DNA of 64,000 bases from contig NC_092795.1 in NCBI RefSeq assembly GCF_918797505.1, positions 22,865,131-22,929,130 of the forward strand, in the 5' to 3' direction. The first letter of the stretch is position 1, and every line of letters starts with the position of its first letter. Shown here in pieces: positions 22,279 to 35,229 of this stretch. Below the pieces are notes generated by a model. The model saw nothing but the letters and a program-made list of their open reading frames with translations, was not told where the DNA came from and ran no database searches. Both the position numbers and the translations under genes were made by a program. This DNA comes from Bemisia tabaci. Taxonomy: Eukaryota; Arthropoda; Insecta; Hemiptera; Aleyrodidae.

Positions 22279-22433
22279 ATCAGGTATATTAAAAATTTTT
22301 TGCACAGAACGATGCAAATTCCTTAAAAATTCCGAGGGAATCCGCACAAACGTCTCTCGTTAAAAATTAAACTGCCCTCTTAAATTTGGCAATAACTGAT
22401 GTGGCTTGGTTCCTCTCTGTTTAACGCGGTCCA
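22279..22433. mobile_element. Right half of a GTTAAGCAGAAAGGAACC-family MITE
   Basis: It contains the subterminal TTAAACTGCCCTCTTAAATT and the family end GGCTTGGTTCCTC...TTAACGCGGTCCA. It abuts the preceding copy, so one element may have inserted at the end of another or a deletion removed its left half. Confidence 0.65.
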
Positions 22434-23099
22434 AGCAAACATCATTCCTCAAACGTTTCATAGAATTTCCTTCGCACACGAAAGTTTTTGAGAAATGACG
22501 TGGAAGGGTTTTCAATTTGAAAAGTATGGCAGGAAGTCTGAAACGTCGCAAACAGAGATACAAGATTTAGGAGTTTTACCATCGAAATGGCTTGCAATTT
22601 GCGGAAAGGGGGTTTTCGTAAGTCGTGCTTAGGGCAACTGAGGGCTATATTCAAAGCGGATCCAAGGTTGGAGTCAAGGTGGCATGGCTCCCTCCTTAGG
22701 GTCAAAAAAAGGGAGAAGAGAGTGTAAGGAAGGAGTAAAGAAATAATATCATTTTCTAAGAAAATAATGGACGGATTTAATCGGAAAATGTCTACATACT
22801 ACACTAGATGTCTCCTAATTTTCTCCGCTGTTTTATTTTTTGACAGAAAACTATGCAACACTAAAATTTGAAATTTCGGGAGTATATTACTGGCTAAAGT
22901 GTGAAACAATGTATATACGACGTATACACGACGATGTATATACGACGTTGTAATATTCCTGTCTTATTATATTTTTGCTTAAAAAACCTTGTCAGCGTAT
23001 TTCTTGAAAACTGCCACGATTTCTCTTCTTCATTAGCAGGATACTCTAATTCAGTTTCAAGCTATAAAGGTGGCTTCTCTCCTAAATAAAATATCAAAT

Positions 23100-26080
23100 A
23101 GAAGCGAAAATTTTAAACACTGCAATGGAAATACGTGCGATATCGTACTTTGGCCAGCGATATTTTTCAGGATCTAGGATAAATTTACGGATACTTAAAA
23201 GGAGTTGATTCGTTTAATTCTCTGAAAAAATAAAGTAGAAGAAAATTATAGGCAACATGAAATGCAGTCGGGCTGATTCCGCTCAAATCCATCAAGAATA
23301 TATTTACTACAAATGTTCAAGTAAATCAGATCATAAACCAAATAAAATGCTTTGAAACTTTCATCAAAATAATTCTATATTTTTCCATGAATTGTGTATT
23401 TTCACAAGGAATAGTTGGAACAAAGAAGGATTCACATGACGGCCTGTAACCTTAGTAGGGCAGTCGTTCAAGGGCGAATCTCCATCGAATTACTTAAATA
23501 AACTTCGTGGAAACTCGTGAACGGTGAAAATACAACCTCACTATCTGATTCGTCGAAATAGCAATTTTCAGTTTTCCGGAAGACTTCGATCTAAGCTCTG
23601 AGGATAGTCTCCCCTTTCAAAACGGTGCGCGAAAAAATGGTGCTTTGATAATTGCACTTCATATATTGGTAAAAGAGGAAAAATTGACTGTTTCAAATCG
23701 CCAATCTAGGACGTTTAAATTTGGAAGCATCAACGAACCGTTTAAACTATATTCTATAAGTAGGCAGGTTCAGCCATGAAATCACTTATCTGCACAGGAA
23801 AACTATCGGCACATGTGCTGTTTTTGACATCGCCCAAAAACAGTAGCTGCTAATGGCAAAATTTAGTCCATTTCGGCGACGTTTGACAAGCGCGTTATTG
23901 ACTCGGAGTAAAGTTCCAGGTACCAAATGTGGAGTCAATGTCACGTGATTGGTGTCGCAAGGCTTTTTTAACGCCTTCGCTATTGCGAGTGTTGTCGTTT
24001 TTCAGATGAAATTCATCTTCATGTTCCTTTTTTCGTGTGATCGGAGAATCTTCCCATTTGGATGAATTTGATACTATTTCAAGTGTTGTATAAAAGAAAA
24101 TCGACGGTTTTTCCGTATAACCAAGAAATGCCCTTTTCGCACCCAACTCCTCATTACCTCAATTCATTTTTGCACTTTTCCCGTTTAAAAATCGTAGGAT
24201 TATGCGCAAAAATGACAACGCCAGGCACAGCGCAGCTTCACACCGTGCACGAGTGACTTTTGGGTCCTTTGCATCCAGCCACGATCTCCTCTCTTATCCG
24301 GTCTCTTCTACCCCAGTCTCCTGTCACCTATCATCACTGTCCGAGTAATAAATAGTGAAAGAGGTAATCCTCTTCTTATTTAAGATGGATTTGGTCGCCA
24401 ATATCCCTCTCCAGCATGACGCCACGCCGCCTCTCTGTGCCCAGAAAATATTCAAAATTATACTCTCAATTGTTTTAGATGAAACCCCCATTACCCGTAG
24501 AGAGCAGAGGTTTTCTTACTGTAATATCGAATGAGTGGCGAGCGGTATAGTCCATTTCTTTGCTAGAAGGCGTGAACTCTTGAAATTGCATTAAGATCGA
24601 GTGATTTCGAACCCTGAATGAAGCAGATTAGAATTATAGCGCTATCAGGGAGTACAATATCTAGCTCACTACAGAAACGACGTGTGCCCCAGTAATGTCC
24701 CTCTGCAGATCAGTACATCAGTGTTTATGTACATGTACAGTCGGTTTTCATTGCAAAATATATTGTATCACCTTAATCATCTTTTCTTCAACAGTATGTT
24801 TATAGAAACATAATCATCAAACCACCGGGCCTTTTGGCATTTGTGGGCGTTTTTTGTCCCGAAATTTGTGCACAGCCTTTCTCACGAGTTTTTATCGTTG
24901 AGGTCACAAACAGTAAACCAGGCTTTTGAAGTTGAATTCAGCATCTCCGATTGGTGAATCGTATCGGTTCCTGATAAGACTAACGGACAGATCAAACACT
25001 GTCATCTTTTCCCAGGTAAAGGAAATAACATGACTATTTTTCAACGTTGCGAAATTTCCACTAGCAAATCGTTATTTTACTAGAAAACCGTCCAGAAACT
25101 CAAATTGACCGGCTCATCAATTTTTTTTCGGATTACACGTAGAAATCAGCACAATTTTGGACGGATGCTTTACAGACATATTCTTGTTAACAATTGGAGT
25201 ATCCAAGCCAATTTGAAACCTAGGAATTAATATACGTTTCTTTTTCTGGTCAACGATGATATGACGAGGAAACTGTGCAAATATATCAAATATGATACAA
25301 GAGTGAAGTCATAACCGATCACGAAAAGTCTTTGAATGTTTCCGATTTTTCTTCATGTAAGCGGAAATTAGTAGAGTGTCCGTTACCCGTCAAATTAAAC
25401 TTCCTCCCCACAAAGAAACTGAGGTTTGAACTCGTGAATCAAATCGGGAACAAAATTCTTTTCAGGACGTGCTTTACGATAGAACGGTTATCTTCTTTCG
25501 CCGAATTTTTCTCTACAAGGCCATTAATACAACGTGCAAAAGAATTAGAAAAGTCTTGTTATATCTGACTCGGGCAATTAGTCGAGCTGTCGAGTTTGAT
25601 CGGTATCATTAAATTGCTTCTAAACTTTACGTCAATTTTGATTTTCCCGCCAGAGGAAAGTTCTGATTGAGTGTTTCTAATATGAATTGAAGAGCGCAAA
25701 TTGTACGTATTTGATCGGAATCAGCGTAACTACATCAAACGTTGCCTGAATTTCTGAAATGATTCTTTTTTTAAACAGGAAATTAAGTCATATGGAAACT
25801 TGAAATTTTGTGAGTATGCTCTTTTTATCCAGAGTAAATTGACTGAGAGTTCACAAACGCCAAGTAGTTTAGTTTTCTGCTAAAAAAACAAAACACCACA
25901 GAAAATTAGGCGACGTGAAACGCAGTTTGACTAACTCCCGTAAATCTGAACAATCGGAAACATATCAAGTGGTAGCTAAAATTGTGCGCATGTACTTGTG
26001 CGTGTGTACAAAGTAACACTCAAGAGCGGTTTTAGTGATTATATGCTCATAAAATCCTCCTCTACACAATGACATTCGTA
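23100..26080. other. Unassigned, largely unique-looking region
   Basis: No confident exon or element, apart from the degenerate 137-bp MITE remnant near 23777-23870. Open frames of 60-83 codons occur on both strands, but none has convincing splice or start context. Confidence 0.45.
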
Positions 26081-26110
26081 GTTAGTCCCCCAACCCAGTA
26101 AGTCATAAAT

Positions 26111-26233
26111 AGACGTATTTCTGCTAAACGGAACAATGTGGATTATAAGGTGAGCCCTGTTATTGCATATATTCTTATGAGTCTCAGGGCTCGTGACTTA
26201 ATGCACATAGTTCCGTTTGGCAGAAATGCGTCC
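26111..26233. mobile_element. 123-bp palindromic MITE (GGACGTATTTCT ends) with AAAT duplication
   Basis: AGACGTATTTCTGCTAAACG at the left is mirrored by CGTTTGGCAGAAATGCGTCC at the right. AAAT flanks it at 26107-26110 and 26234-26237. Its centre contains GTGAGCCCTGTTATTGCATA. A second full copy is at 36034-36155. Confidence 0.85.
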
Positions 26234-26879
26234 AAATGTTTTTTTTTTTTTTATTATTATTATTTATTTGTCACATAATGGGTACAAGGAATCACATTCT
26301 TTTACAGTGGAAAAAGATATATGGAAAAGTTACAGACAATAAAATCAGGACAAATTAAAGCTCGATAGAAAATTAGTGCGAGCCAAAGATTTTTAGGGAG
26401 CAGAAAACACCCTTCACTAAAGGAGATTTAAGACGGATTAGAGAATTTGCAGGGGTCTAAAATTTGATGAATTTCATGTCCAAGCGGAAACCACTGAGTG
26501 AACTGAACACGAGGATACACTTGGTTCATGAATTGAACAATTATTGGAGAAGATATGGCAAATTGATCTAATCTGCTAAAATGCGTGTGTTCAAATTTGA
26601 AATGCCGCCAGGTGACGTCACTAGGCGGTGCATTTTCTCACTTTTAAATCTATTTTAATACTATTTACCATATCAGAAAAAATTATAAAAAATACTGCAA
26701 AATCAGCCCTTTACTCACTTTCAGATGAATCAATAAAAAATTTGCATGAACATTCTCCTTTGTGACGCCGGAAATTGCCTGTTGGCATCCATCGGCTCGG
26801 GGGTCTAGGGACTTTTTCTTGATTTTCAAAATAAGTGCAAGGAAGTCAATGACAAGATTTCACTTGCGTCCAAATGTGA

Positions 26880-27240
26880 AAAATGCATTCTAAACTTGTA
26901 TTTAATGGATTTGGCATCAGTGTAAAATGGCAAAATGTCCACTCGGTACGTGATCCACCCGTTTGCGGCCCTCCCTGCAACTGCCATTCACTTTGTACGG
27001 GGCTCCAATTGACAAGCGCCCTACGTGACCAACCTCAAATGTCCCTTCTGCATGGACACGCAAAAACAACGTAACTGCGATGAAAGCCTCGCTCGGATCC
27101 GCTGTTTTTGCTGTTAATGGCAGCCTTGCCCCTAATGGGCTCTGATACGTCCCACGAAGAGAAGAGTCAGAAAGAGTCCGGGTCAATATTGGGAATTGAA
27201 AGCCTGCCATCGGGCGGAGGGTTCAACTTTGATATGACGG
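26880..27240. other. GC-richer unassigned segment
   Basis: The composition shifts toward GC, and a minus-strand frame of 97 codons (26917-27210) is open. I do not recognise the peptide and see no bounding splice sites, so it is left uncalled. Confidence 0.4.
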
Positions 27241-27305
27241 TGATAAACCAACCGAAAAAAAACGCCCTTTTTTGAAAAGACTTATTTGAATTTGAAATGG
27301 ATCTG

Positions 27306-27539
27306 CACAGAAAAAAATTAAATTGCTGATTCAACAATTCAATTGCTAAAAACAGTGAGTGCAATGTTTCAATGTAGATTTTTCAACAAAAAAATGCTAC
27401 TTTAACCACCCCCGTGGTTAAATTAGTTTACAATGTGGTTAGGAGTAGAATTTTTTTTGATGTAGAATCTACGTTGAAACATTGCACTCACTGTTTTTAG
27501 CAATTGAATTGCTGAATCAGCAATTTATTTTTTTCCGTG
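27306..27539. mobile_element. Palindromic MITE with CACGGAAAAAAAT ends (234 bp)
   Basis: CACAGAAAAAAATTAAATTGC at the left and GCAATTTATTTTTTTCCGTG at the right, with the inverted match continuing through AATTGCTAAAAACAGTGAGTG and TGTTTCAA. The centre holds CCACCCCCGTGGTTAAATT. Non-coding. Confidence 0.85.
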
Positions 27540-28300
27540 TGTTTTAGAAATCGCGCGCCTGATTGCTCGGGAGGCAAGTTCCGCATACACGAAAATGGTT
27601 TCAGGCTCAATTTGTGGAAATAGATTTTAATTCTCTCAATTTTGACCTACCTTAAGCGTAACCTATAATCTCCTCTTAATCTTTTTAATCAGAAGTTAAG
27701 GAACAATCTACCTCGAAATTTTGTGAGAATGTTCTTTAAAAGCCACCAAAACTTTACATAAAGTTTCATGGCATTATGTATTTTGGTTCTCGTTAAAAAT
27801 AAACGAAAATAAAATCAGGCGATGCCAAATGTAGTCAGACTGATTTTGGTCGTAGCAGCCTAATCAAAAATGATCAAATTATCAGGCGAAAATAAAGTAA
27901 TATTACTTTTGATTTCTCATTGAAAGTTTGTTGCAATGAATGGTGCGAGAAAAGAGGATGCCGAAAAAGGGGCACATTTTAAAAAATGGAGCGATATTTA
28001 TTTTCAGTTTGGCCGACTGTATTGAATCAATATATTAAACCATCACTAAATACAGATCATTATTGTGATGAAAGGAGGATGGCACTGACAAAAGAAACAT
28101 AAAATACACCATAAAGCATTTTCCTCACGGTTAGTTTACATAATTATCTAGCTAATAGGTGTTTATCGCCCCTTGAAACTATAATAAATATAAATTAATA
28201 AATAATACAAGTTCAACAATAGACAAAATACAAAACTGCGAGGAAGAGATCCAGGAAATAATCTGAAATCGTCAGATGTGGATACAAGCAGCTGACAGAA

Positions 28301-28483
28301 ATGGTGTTGGCAAGCGACCTTCTTTCTGAAGAACTAATTTCATTCAAGCGTCACTCCTATAGGCCCAAACTCTCAATTTCTTCAACGGACTATTTATCGG
28401 CCAGAAATAAAGTCGTCGACAAAACACAAGCCATGGGCGTGTTTAAAAAGCTTTCGTCTCGATCCGAAGACGTCGATGACTAG
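28301..28483 (+). CDS. Possible small ORF or terminal exon, product unknown
   Basis: A 60-codon frame starts at an ATG in good context (CAGAAATGG) and ends at TAG. It is hydrophilic and ends in a serine/acid-rich tail (SSRSEDVDD). The frame is also open for about 13 codons upstream of the ATG. There is no recognised domain, and no clear acceptor or poly(A) signal was found. In a window of this size such a frame can arise by chance. Confidence 0.2.
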   Translation: MVLASDLLSEELISFKRHSYRPKLSISSTDYLSARNKVVDKTQAMGVFKKLSSRSEDVDD

Positions 28484-29754
28484 TTGTACGGCAGACATCG
28501 TTTCGTATAAATTTAGAAGTTGACTTATTTATATTTTTCAGTATGCAGTTTTTGAGCTATTCATGCTATAAATGGCGAAGGAAAGTAGACCAAGTGGATC
28601 TGTAGGCGATCTAGCACCAATTTTAGCGGCTCTGGTGCTTGCACTAGAGCTGCTATTCCGGACGGTCCCAGCTGGGGAGTATCAATGCAGCATGTTACAT
28701 TGTAGAGACCGCGCGTTGGTTGATGGGAATCGGCGCCATTTTCGGCTATGTTCCTTGTCATGACTTTATTTTATTGCATACTGTTTTATTGTTAGTCAAT
28801 GCTATGTTGTGTATTGTATTTTTGGAATCATGGTGATACAGTCAACAATTCAAAACTTGTTTGTGCTTTTATCTCGTGATGGAAAAAATGTACTTTACGT
28901 TCAAAATTTGAAAATTTGAATTTTAAAGTTTTCGCGGTTAAGGAAGCTTTAACCACTGGGTTGGAGCTTCCTAGTCATTTACTCGATATCAGCTGATAGC
29001 AAACAAAGGTTACCAGGGAAACCGTAAACGTCTAACAACTATCGTGGCCATTGGGGCGATTATTGAAATGATATCGACTTTATGTCGCCGCTTACGACAG
29101 GACATAGCCCTATCTTAACTGTGTAATATATCGCAATTCGATATTGTTTTGATTTTTAAAAGGAGCAATTCATTCATACAGTTCCGATTAGTTTTGGCGA
29201 ACGGGCCCTTAGCCTGCTTAGTACGTATAATCCCAAAACGCAGGAAAATAGATTGTAGGAAAATATTTGCATCGGAAAATCGTAACAATTTTCCCCTAGA
29301 TGTCTTCCATTCCGGGTACATATTTATTGAAAACGGCGACTTTTTCAACAGTCCTATTTTTATCTACAACATCTAAGTGGCCCTTCATAATCATTTAATT
29401 TTGGCCCCTGGCCAGAAAAAGGTTCGGAAATTGCAGTGATTTTGCCGAAAATGCTGAAGTAAGTAAATTTGGGCATTTTTTTTCCTTCTTCAAACTCTGT
29501 GGAGAAGCACTTCTCCTCCAGTACATCTATTTTTTTACTTATCTCTCGCAAGGTACATTTACAGAAGGTGTGTTCCAGTATTAACAGTTCAGATTCGTTG
29601 TTTTTTTATTATAACGCTTATTTCGGAAAGCAATTATTACATTGTTCAATTCTACTGACTTTCAACACTCGATTATACTCCCGGCAAATTCTGCAGCAGC
29701 GTTTCAAATGTTGACTCTAATGCTTCCAACAGCCATCCGATGTCTAAGAGTTTA

Positions 29755-30265
29755 TTCCTAGATTTAGGGATTTTCCGGAATTTCCAGGGATTTAGGGATT
29801 TTTCAGGAAATCTAGGGATTTTTTTTTGATGAGGTAAAGTTACCAAAAATCAACTTTTTAACCTCAATTCTAGCTTCGACAATCGAAAACATTTTTTCAT
29901 CTATATTTTGTAGGCCTTTTTGGCAACACTATTTTCCCCGCAAATAAGCCGGAAATTAAAACGATTGCGTCCTTCGATGTACTTGACATTCAACTGCATT
30001 CAACCTGTTAATAATAAGAAATCAACTAATATTCTTTCATTTTATTGGTCTGGATTAGCACTGCTTTCAGAGAGCGCCAAAATTCAAACGAGCCAATCAG
30101 ATTTAAATATTGCAAATCGCTACATCGAATGACATCATGATTCTTCATAAAAAAATGGCGCTTTTTGCAAAATCTAGGGATTTTTTAAGTATATTTGAGC
30201 AAATCTGGGGATTTAGGGATTTTTAGCGAAATCTAGGCATTTTTTTTCTTCCCCGCTAGGGATTT
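29755..30265. repeat. TAGGGATTT-rich repeat, two flanking clusters
   Basis: Clusters of TAGGGATTT(TT) words occur at about 29757-29825 and again at 30170-30263, with AAATCTAGGGATTTTTT in both. The AT-rich DNA between them lacks the motif. This looks like a mobile element or degenerate minisatellite with a repeated end motif. Confidence 0.5.
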
Positions 30266-30539
30266 AATATCGGAAGACTGGCTTCCAGTATCGTAGCGTT
30301 GATCGTCGCTGATGTCGAAATGGAACCTAATGCCGGACTTACTGTAACACCTCCATTCCTCAATTCCGGTGAGGAATACGTCTCTACCCTTAACTCAATA
30401 TAAATATACAAATTGATAAGTGAGTGCTTTAGTCTCCTGAAAACAGAATTGCGAAACTTAAAATTGGAGAAAAATGATGAGTAAATGAAAAAATGGAACC
30501 AATTGATGGGATATGTCGCATGCCATTCTGACACAAAAT

Positions 30540-31000
30540 ATGGCGTCTATCGAATCACCTTAACTAAATAAAATAACCAAATTTTCAACTCTCAAACTAT
30601 CAACTATCAACTATCAAAATTCAAACTATCAAAATTTCCAACAATGACAAAAATGATTGTAATATACCTATAATGTAATGAAATATACACGCTCTAATCA
30701 TTTAATTTGTATTACCTTTATGTTATGTACCTACATGTTATACTATTTTTATAATAAATTTTGCCAACATGCTTTTCAATTCAGTCTACAACATTTCATT
30801 CCGACGTGGCAATAATGATTTATAATGCCCCTAAACATTAAAATGAATTACAATAGTAATGCCGCATTATAATGTCGTATTATACATCGCAACGATTCAT
30901 GTCCTACTGATTATTGATTATTGTAAGATGAATTCTGTTTTCTCTGATTGTATGTTTCATACGTGCGAAGCAAGTACGGGTCACTAGAAACGTGGTTCGT
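30540..31000. other. AT-rich stretch with a short CAACTAT repeat
   Basis: A small tandem run of AACTATCAACTATCAACTAT near 30596-30640. Otherwise nothing recognised. Confidence 0.5.
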
Positions 31001-31126
31001 ACGGGTGGCTGATGAAATTGATCTTCGAATACCTTTTGATGAGCTAGGGAAATGGAACCATCTGCATCTCATGGACAATAAATAGTTGCCGTAATTAAGG
31101 TCATCCCGTGATTAAGGTGCCGTGAT

Positions 31127-31396
31127 TTAAGTCATAAATTCTTCATCTAATTCTTGATTCATCTCCAAAATGTCTGCTAAAGCTTTCATGCGCTTCTCCT
31201 TGTATGCATGAATGAGCAAATTGGGTATCGAACAAGCGGACACTTTTTGAAAATTTAGATGATTCTGGACAATATCGTACAGAAGTCCACGAGCTGCAGA
31301 TAGAACCATTACCTCTAGCTCATCAAAAGTTATTCGAAGATCATTCAACAACCTCTTTGACAAGTTGCAAAAACTTTTCGTTAACAATAGTGTCAC
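31127..31396 (-). CDS. Possible coding fragment on the minus strand, product unknown
   Basis: A minus frame of 89 codons has protein-like composition. It includes LLNDLRITFDELEV near residue 15, then helical-looking sequence, and an acidic C terminus (NQELDEEFMT) before the stop. A donor-like GAG|GTAATG lies within it near 31314. The nucleotides coding DLRITFDEL are matched by an inverted near-copy at about 31013-31047, where the plus strand codes DLRIPFDEL in a 45-codon frame. That suggests a duplicated gene fragment or a foldback element. Family not recognised. Confidence 0.25.
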   Translation of the reverse strand: MTLLLTKSFCNLSKRLLNDLRITFDELEVMVLSAARGLLYDIVQNHLNFQKVSACSIPNLLIHAYKEKRMKALADILEMNQELDEEFMT

Positions 31397-31771
31397 ACGG
31401 TACTAGGAATATTTACTATTTAACGAACCTTATATTTCCCTGACTCAGTCCTAAATTATAGAAGTATGCGTTACTTTTCCAGCAATCCAAAAAAACAATT
31501 ATACAAAAAACCAATACCTACACTTTCAGATATAAAAATGCAAATTTTTTGCAGCCTCGCTAAACGACTTATCAACCAGAGATTTTTTAGGAAGCGGACC
31601 TCCAAAGAGCTTTCAAAATTAAAAGTATACAACAAGTGATAATGCCATGTATTCGCCATATCAAAGCCCAATACACATTTATACACCGGCTACGTAAATC
31701 TGCTAAGTTACAAAACATGAATCGACAGTTGTCGGATTGTACATCAATGACAAAATGTGTCTAGGCCCTCA

Positions 31772-31996
31772 TTATTGACTACAACTACTGCCCCCAGAGC
31801 CGCTCTCCGACGCCAATGCGTTGGAGCTTCCTGCTTGTTTTTTTTTGTCTGCGACGGTCCTTCGCCATTTTTGGAAGAAAATATTCCAAGGTCTTGCTCG
31901 GTTTATTATGTCACGCAGTAAATCGCGTTTTCTTGACCTCATCGCCGCCGGTTTTTTCCTCACCTGACTTCTTTTTACTGTCTCACCCAGCACCAC
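31772..31996 (-). CDS. Unassigned basic ORF, weak
   Basis: A minus frame of 74 codons, rich in Arg and Lys (RKKPAAMRSRKRDLLRD, FFQKWRRTVADKKKQ) with a Ser/Gly-rich C terminus. No domain recognised, and no splice or promoter support. It could be part of a transposon or chance. Confidence 0.15.
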   Translation of the reverse strand: MVLGETVKRSQVRKKPAAMRSRKRDLLRDIINRARPWNIFFQKWRRTVADKKKQAGSSNALASESGSGGSSCSQ

Positions 31997-32299
31997 GCAG
32001 CCAGATGTTTTTCATAAGGGGTGGGCAAATCCGCCAATGATAAAAAACAGAGTATGCGAGGGTTAAACATTCTTGAAAATTGCGTGTGCTGGCCTGGTTT
32101 GGGGGTCATTTTCAGACGATTAGGGTACCCACTTATCCAGGCGGAGGAGGGGGTGAACTTCACTCTCGGCCTGGTCTGTTGGAAAACTCATTTGAAAAAA
32201 GTTTTTTGAAAATTGTAAAAATTTCTCCAGGCTGCATGGGTGGTGATTGTTTGAAAATACTGACGAGAATTTTTCAAAATCACTATTGCTGAATGTAAT

Positions 32300-34850
32300 C
32301 GATCAAATTCCTTCGGAATTGCAGCTTTTTACAAATCGCTCGGAGTCATTTGCAAATAGAAACTTATCTGAATATGTCTTTCAATGAAAGTCCATCCAAG
32401 TGAAGGACTGTTCTGGAGTAATAAAGTACGTATGAGATTGAACAACTCAATCTAGATGAAGAAAATCAAATGTATACACTGAGTTTTAATGTTAATTTGT
32501 CAATTAAAGGCTTGCAGATAGTTTCGAATGATTCTCCAATAAAAGTATACTCGTCTCTCTGTTATCACCGGAAATTAAAATCCGCACGGATCGAAAAGTA
32601 TATCGTGTGTTTCGTTGTAAGTCTATCTTATTTTATACCCAAGTGAGGTTTCTGCCTTGATAGTATTAGTTACAATTCTGCGGTAGATACAATGCTAGAA
32701 TATATTGAATGCCACCAGAATTCTGTTTGCCATCATTTAAAAGTCTACCACGGTCCTAAGCCAATCCGTTTGCCACATACTTTCTCCGTATGGTTGAAGA
32801 AGGGGTCTTTAACCCTCCTCGCTATTACCCCCCGTTGTGCGGATCACCAAAATATCCTAAGTACTGGACGGCTTATTTTTCAAGCTCCGTTAACTCCCCG
32901 CCTCCTACCACGGTCCAAGCTCAAATCCGTCACAAAAACGTGCGGCCGGCTATGACAACGTTACTCAATCGTTCAGTGGACTCAAGCCTAGCGTTTCGTA
33001 ACGAGTGGCGGACTATTGTCATCGGTCCAACAAGTGAACGAGTGAGGAGATGTCGGGCTCCGGTCGGGCTTTTGTGTGGGAGGATGAGAAGGAGAACCCC
33101 CACCTTCAACCTTCTGCCGAAAACAAGACTGAAAGCTCCTCGAAATGTTCGTCTGGGCCGACATCACGGTTGCCATACTGATTCGACCAATGGTAGAGCT
33201 ATATGAAACGAAAGGAAGCAAACAAATTAAAATAGATGAACGAAGAATTCATAAAACGGATGTATGGTTGAATGGTCAGTTATTTTTATTTTGGAACTTT
33301 CAGTTCAATGACCATTAGTGGCTTCACAGAAATAAAATGTATATTCCTTTAAACTAATTGAAATTTTTAGTCCAATACTTGTAAAAAGTTTGAACATTGT
33401 GGTTACTCAACAAGGGTTATACTTAGAAGGTCACTGTGTAGAAATGTTTCGAGATTTAACAGTCTAAAGTGTTAAAATCAAACAATTTCATAAAAGTTTT
33501 ACTTAATAAAAACTCATTACGTATGCTAAAATTATAAGTGCAACTCACATCATATTTCTAACCAATTTAAATTTTCCCCAAAAAATGTACATTTTTAAAC
33601 GAGCATTAATATTTCCTACCTCGAACACTAGCTGTAAGATCCATATTGTTTATAGCAGATTTATAAGGCTGATGTACAAAATGGTTTGATGTGTAACCTT
33701 TTCAAATAAAAATCGATGAATAGTTACATACATGTATGACATTTCCATTTTTAAACTTCTTGGAGATGTACAAATTGGCTCCGAAGGGACCTTCCAGGTC
33801 TGAATTTTTGGAAAATCTTCGGCAAAAAATCCTATAATATTTTATGCTTTAATTATTTAGTGGGTTTTAGTAGTTAGAAAAAGTTTCAGCGAGATATTTT
33901 CAAGCGGCGGCGTGGCATCTTACGAGCATGCATAGCACAGATCGGTGCCAATTTGTCAAAATTGACTCTCGAATCTGAGTCAGTGGAGTCGTGTCTATCA
34001 CCATCACCAACATGACTAGCCAAATTCCTAAGCTGGACGAGGATGGATCAGTTGAGCTATTAAAAAATGCGGAATCATTTGTTTTACTCTTCTTTGCTTC
34101 TTCATTTTTTCTGCATGAATAGCTCTCGCCCACACGGTTATTGGAATGCATACGCGAGACAAAAATGATAAGTTGTCTGGCTTGCCTTGTTTTTGCAAAA
34201 TGAAACTGTTAAATTTTGTGCCTCGCTTACTTACCTACGCAGAAAAGTTTTAAAAGCACCACCATAATTTGTCATAATTTTATATGTTATAAAATAACCT
34301 GACGTCACTTGCAGACGCATTTACACGTGAAATGGTAAAGCAAGAGAGCAATTGTACATCACTCCAAGAATTCATCTCACTTAAATTTCCATTTGAGCTT
34401 TAATTTTTAACTGAAAATGAAACAAATTGAATTCAATTTCGCTGCGGTACCTAGCTAGCTACTTAGTGTACAATGACTGAAGTTAATTAACGCTTCCCTC
34501 CGATTGCAACAGTACAGGTCTTCTACCAAGCTTTATTTTATTATTATTCTTTTTTTTAAATATTTTTTTTTCATCTGATTAAATTTTACACAATTCCATT
34601 TCAAGTATCCGTGATGATCAGACAGGAGGTATCAGGGCTAATTAGCAGGAGTCAGGACGTGATAAGTACTTTTCCCCTTATTCGTCGTATTCGAAAATTT
34701 AGTAAATTCTCAATAGTTCCCTCAATGAGGCACCTATATGTAAAATAATTGAATGGTTATCAAAGAAATGATAGAAGTTAAACACAAAAAAAGTTACCTA
34801 CCCTTAAAACCTCACTTTTTAAAGAAATGCTCCGCCTTTAAGATAAGGTA
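32300..34850. other. Unassigned region
   Basis: A plus frame of 138 codons (32790-33206) overlaps another plus frame and a minus frame in a locally GC-richer piece. No family resemblance, so it is left uncalled. The rest is AT-rich and featureless. Confidence 0.45.
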
Positions 34851-34878
34851 AGATATATTTATTCAAATGTAAAACATA

Positions 34879-35103
34879 CACTGGAAAAAAACACATTGGA
34901 TCTAGAGCCCAGACTCTTAAAAATATTGACAAGAAAAAATACTCTTGATTCAATCAGATTTAAGCTTAAATCAAGAACCAAGCCTTTTAATTTGAGCGGA
35001 TTTCCTTTTGATTTAAGCTTAAATCTGATTGAATCAAGAGCCCTTTTTCTTGTCAATGTTTTCAAAAGTCTGGGCTTTAGATCCAATGTGTTTTTTTCCC
35101 TAG
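34879..35103. mobile_element. CACTGGAAAAAA palindromic MITE, copy C
   Basis: It starts CACTGGAAAAAAACACATTG and its mirror ends CAATGTGTTTTTTTCCCTAG. GGATCTAGAG, GACAAGAAAAA, TTGATTCAATCAGATTTAAG and AAGCTTAAAT are present on both arms. It lies inside AT-rich DNA. The frames of 75 and 88 codons on both strands are palindrome artefacts. Confidence 0.85.
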
Positions 35104-35229
35104 TTTACAAGAAAAACAACATTATTCTAAAAAATAAAATAATAATTATTAATAATAATTAAGCCATGGATATTCGTTAAATATCAATGATTGGTATCCA
35201 AGGAACGAGTTAGATCCAACCTGCAGAAA

